In this document: positions 4,401 through 6,056 of the stretch, in pieces
Position numbering within the stretch: position 1 is the stretch's first letter
Layout of the letters: every line of letters starts with the position of its first letter
DNA from: Flavobacteriales bacterium
Lineage (GTDB): Bacteria; Bacteroidota; Bacteroidia; Flavobacteriales_D; Parvicellaceae
Length of the DNA stretch: 6,056 nt
Reading direction: 5' to 3'
Assembly: GCA_026993705.1 (NCBI GenBank)
Contig: JALWSJ010000198.1
Span: 1 to 6,056, forward strand
Translations under genes and position numbers: made by a program
The notes under the pieces: generated by a model
Databases searched by the model: none
Told to the model about the DNA's origin: nothing
Seen by the model: only the letters and a program-made list of their open reading frames with translations

Positions 4401-6056
4401 AATCGGTTTCTAAAGAATATTCTTTTACCAATTCATAGAGTGGTTTCTTTTCAATATCATTATTCAAAATTACCACCTCTGCTATTTCTCTAAGCTCCGA
4501 AATCTTATTTTCAATCTCTTTTTTTAGTGAATATTGCAATGAACCATTTTCACTCACGTAAATAAAACGAATTTTTTGAATGTCCCAGTCATCAGAAATC
4601 ATTAACAATTTAGAGAGTTGAACGGTTAAATAATTCAACTGTGATAAGCTGTTCCACCAAACATCGATACTTTTCTTTTCTCCAAATCCTTTCTCTTCAT
4701 CATAATCCAAGAACAAAATGTTATAATCTAACTGTTCCAAGGCTTCAGTCATTTGAGTGAACGCTTTCGGCAACTTGGTATTTCTTGCCCAGCCCATTAA
4801 TATAGTATTGGGTTCAATCCCCGAAAAACCATAGGTTTCGGCAATTACGACAATCCCAGTGTAAATATCTTTACATTCTTGTTTTCTATGAAAAATAGAA
4901 TCATCGTCCAAATCATCGGAAGATACCACTTGTTTCCTCTTTGGAAAAAGCAACTTTGCATCGGGTTTTTCTATCAAATCAAAATTAGAAATCATCCCAT
5001 TTCTACCCGCAACCGATTTTCCAAACTCTAATAAATGCGGACGAGCTTTCGTACCACCGCTAAATAGCAAAATATTAGGTTTCCAATTTCGCTTATGCGA
5101 TGATTTTTGCGTCAGTTTTTTAAGCCCCATTTTTACAATAGAACTCCACACACTTTGCCACACATCTCCCGAACCGAGTTCTAACTGTTTTCTTGTCAGC
5201 CAGATAAATATCAATCCCATAATAGCAACAGAAGTAAGAGCTGCCACCAAATTAAGCTGTATCATCAACAAAAGCGTAACAATAGTTCCAATCAAAGGAA
5301 TAAATATTGAAATTTTAAACGAAGGTCTAAAATCCGGACTAGCCCATTGCTCTAAGAAACAAGATAAATTAATAAACATATAAGCCGCCATATAAAACAT
5401 AGCAACAATCTCGGCTATCACATCTAACTCCCCTATTAATATACCAATTTCAGCAATCACAAAGGTCAAGACCAACGCTCTTCGTGGCTCGTTATCTTTA
5501 CCCACTCCTTGTGCAAAAAACCGTGGCGTAATGTTGTCAATAGACATGGCTTGCAGAATACGCGGAGCTCCCAATATCCCTCCTAAAGCAGAAGAAAGAG
5601 TTGCTCCCCAAATACCTGCTGTAACTAGAAAACCAACCGCTCCAAAATCAACTAACACATTGTAATTCTTTTGCAATTCAGCCATTGGAATATTATAGTA
5701 AATAAACATTGCCAAGCCGATATAAACTAGCAATCCAGTAAAAATAGCCAACATAGTACCCCAAGGAATTGATTTCTTGGGGTCTCTCAAATCTCCCGAC
5801 ATTGCCACCCCAGCCGTAAAACCAGTTACCGCAGGAAAAAATACTCCAAACAAAGTTGAGAAATTCACATGCCCGCCCATATCAGAAATATCAGAAAAAT
5901 CAAAACCCTTCCCTTCGGATGTTCCCATAAAAATCGAACCCAACGACAAAACAATCAAGCCCAAAATAAAATACTGAGCCTTTATGGCAATACTCGTACT
6001 GATATACGCAATCGTAACAATTGCCAATAATGACAACGAACCTACAATTCTAAGGT
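1450..6056 (-). CDS. SLC12-type cation-chloride cotransporter fused to helical, AAA-like NTPase and winged-helix-like domains (5' end beyond window)
   Basis: Residue 1 here is the in-frame TTG at 6036-6034. The frame stays open to the window edge (LRIVGS precedes it), so the true start and helices 1-3 are missing. Residues 1-282 resemble NKCC helices 4-12: FFPAVTG and SGDLRDPKKSIP (66-91), ATLSSALGG (145-153), GAPRILQAMSIDNITP (156-171). Residues equivalent to the NKCC1 sodium ligands (A145, S148, S149) and TM6 potassium ligands (P68, T71) are kept, so Na+-coupled K+/Cl- symport at the inner membrane is likely. Residues 318-583 match the SLC12 cytosolic domain (IEPNTILMGW, 407-416; IDVWW, 457-461). 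Residues 584-1528 are extra: long helices, a basic patch (736-755), a probable coiled coil (about 1060-1100), an AAA/STAND-like domain (about 1205-1395) and a winged-helix-like end (about 1450-1525). One uninterrupted frame covers everything. The transporter assignment is firm; the role of the extension is unknown. Confidence 0.93.
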   Translation of the reverse strand, partial: LRIVGSLSLLAIVTIAYISTSIAIKAQYFILGLIVLSLGSIFMGTSEGKGFDFSDISDMGGHVNFSTLFGVFFPAVTGFTAGVAMSGDLRDPKKSIPWGTMLAIFTGLLVYIGLAMFIYYNIPMAELQKNYNVLVDFGAVGFLVTAGIWGATLSSALGGILGAPRILQAMSIDNITPRFFAQGVGKDNEPRRALVLTFVIAEIGILIGELDVIAEIVAMFYMAAYMFINLSCFLEQWASPDFRPSFKISIFIPLIGTIVTLLLMIQLNLVAALTSVAIMGLIFIWLTRKQLELGSGDVWQSVWSSIVKMGLKKLTQKSSHKRNWKPNILLFSGGTKARPHLLEFGKSVAGRNGMISNFDLIEKPDAKLLFPKRKQVVSSDDLDDDSIFHRKQECKDIYTGIVVIAETYGFSGIEPNTILMGWARNTKLPKAFTQMTEALEQLDYNILFLDYDEEKGFGEKKSIDVWWNSLSQLNYLTVQLSKLLMISDDWDIQKIRFIYVSENGSLQYSLKKEIENKISELREIAEVVILNNDIEKKPLYELVKEYSLETDLIVVNLPEITANNSQSFIHETNELLAVIGTTLLLKPSSDFTEKNTLSTEIETQLHSTNNEIGKPVYSLPSLSRTGGEKINNVIEELDRRLQTTNEHFVHASFTAFQKVCSALSTVIEQNNNTEQITPKLIELLDDVKEHRLEEISQTLAKEIHKQINKIQQHLNQLPTVVVREYTEKELAIQPDDSVAVQKQKRKLKRWSKTPSIRVKVKSLAQHHFENGYLSAYKEELGHFSTTSYQLRLVLKKWLKDWEEQTNPEAKQALIKTLGALLDNELIKEQQAAFDELNKLSRRLCNSIIADSNKLTVKDIIDFREEEYTPSTMKEVYQSISSYPKLWKKASSLYIDQLLVGVELIDKRNILYPQLGKVYHEVEQEHISPVLHLNQDLTQKIDAIVSIDELESFENKLLEIGINFKTERYANELKKEFKEVLDKLPYEVEVVPAGKTNLSTEDDLLSERINVRKIAYFLIENRVLDNFNTLLHQIENDIKSESLRMENTVRLLQYTLSNRQDENNSLSEVKEKAKKELNESKEHILAVAQKSKHKTRELERQIKQLLTDDVVVHQADELNGVIRKEKVKKGYYKYIKKLSFLAEKGNTQIDKLSISINDLLAKSSYHHRTKELVNPHSVMRSFADKVSLSNELEKKIPFYYRQLFTGKHSAGTKPLENRKQEIEQFNKTLHQFQFGNSGAVLFTGERLCGATYLIENIEKTHSELQFYRLEKPPALFDNAQRMVDRAFQTTFAKNKPTQQILEQVPEQTVIVIEDFELWWTRTEKGLGVIDALLNIVEQHNNRIFFILSCNTHFYKLIRQATKIDTLLQETITISPLKIHQIKQAILTRHKSGGMQFSWNGKKEKELGTGTENKIMKRITAVSEGNIGASFYTWLGNVKDVENNTLQYETICTDDLPEVLNYRLDNILLQILLHKKISVERLELVYSNTYSPQQLKEKISSLQRMGLIEQEEKTLTLNPYMQVYITKYLRQRGLLS
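1852..2424 (-). other. AAA/STAND-like NTPase domain with degenerate Walker A, inside the transporter fusion
   Basis: Residues about 1205-1395 of the fusion have the order of an AAA_16/Orc1-like P-loop domain. An RKQEIEQFNKTL helix (from R1211) is followed by strand GAVLFTG and a Walker A-like GERLCGAT (1237-1244). A Walker B-like strand VIVIEDFE follows (1302-1309), then a sensor 1-like strand FFILSCNT (1337-1344) and a sensor 2-like helix around IKQAILTRHKSGG (1374-1386). In Walker A the usual lysine is alanine (A1243) and the middle glycine is leucine (L1240), while G1237, G1242 and T1244 remain. ATP hydrolysis is therefore doubtful; nucleotide sensing or a structural role is possible. The domain call is by eye and motif order only. 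Confidence 0.6.

Noticed and set aside
5777..5977. Plus-strand frame of 66 residues opposite helices 5-7
   Set aside because: It is antisense to conserved SLC12 motifs, with no independent support.
6034..6036. TTG as the start codon of the transporter gene
   Set aside because: The frame continues upstream without a stop, and the preceding residues (LRIVGS) match the start of NKCC helix 4, so translation must begin beyond the window.

Overview
The window looks like chromosomal DNA from a low-GC member of the Bacteroidota, most likely class Flavobacteriia. The evidence is the AT-rich coding sequence, the lack of Shine-Dalgarno sequences in front of the genes, a TAnnTTTG-type -7 promoter element upstream of tatA, a TatA with the GGKKIPELMKGLGKG amphipathic helix common in flavobacteria, and intergenic repeats of a kind I remember from flavobacterial genomes. 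All three genes lie on the minus strand, so the biological order runs from high to low coordinates.

Layout, right to left: 6056-1450 is one very long open frame, cut by the window edge at its 5' end. It is a cation-chloride cotransporter of the SLC12/NKCC type. The visible part starts in transmembrane helix 4 and includes the whole cytosolic SLC12 C-terminal domain. The frame then continues for about 945 residues that SLC12 proteins do not normally have: a long helical region with a predicted coiled coil, an AAA/STAND-like NTPase domain whose Walker A motif has lost its lysine, and a C-terminal winged-helix-like domain. Positions 1449-712 hold no gene. They contain two inverted copies of a structured repeat, each with the same short conserved boxes but with two hairpins of unrelated sequence, plus a possible third fragment and an AT-rich hairpin. 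Positions 711-511 are tatA (twin-arginine translocase pore subunit), followed after 5 bases by the first 168 codons of gatA (amidotransferase subunit A), which runs off the left edge.

tatA and gatA look like an operon, probably read from the candidate promoter at 741-748. The transporter is a separate transcription unit whose promoter lies outside the window. The repeat block separates the two units, and its first hairpin directly follows the transporter stop codon, so it may act in 3'-end formation. The two observations most worth following are the transporter-NTPase-winged helix fusion and the repeat family with sequence-variable but pairing-conserved hairpins.
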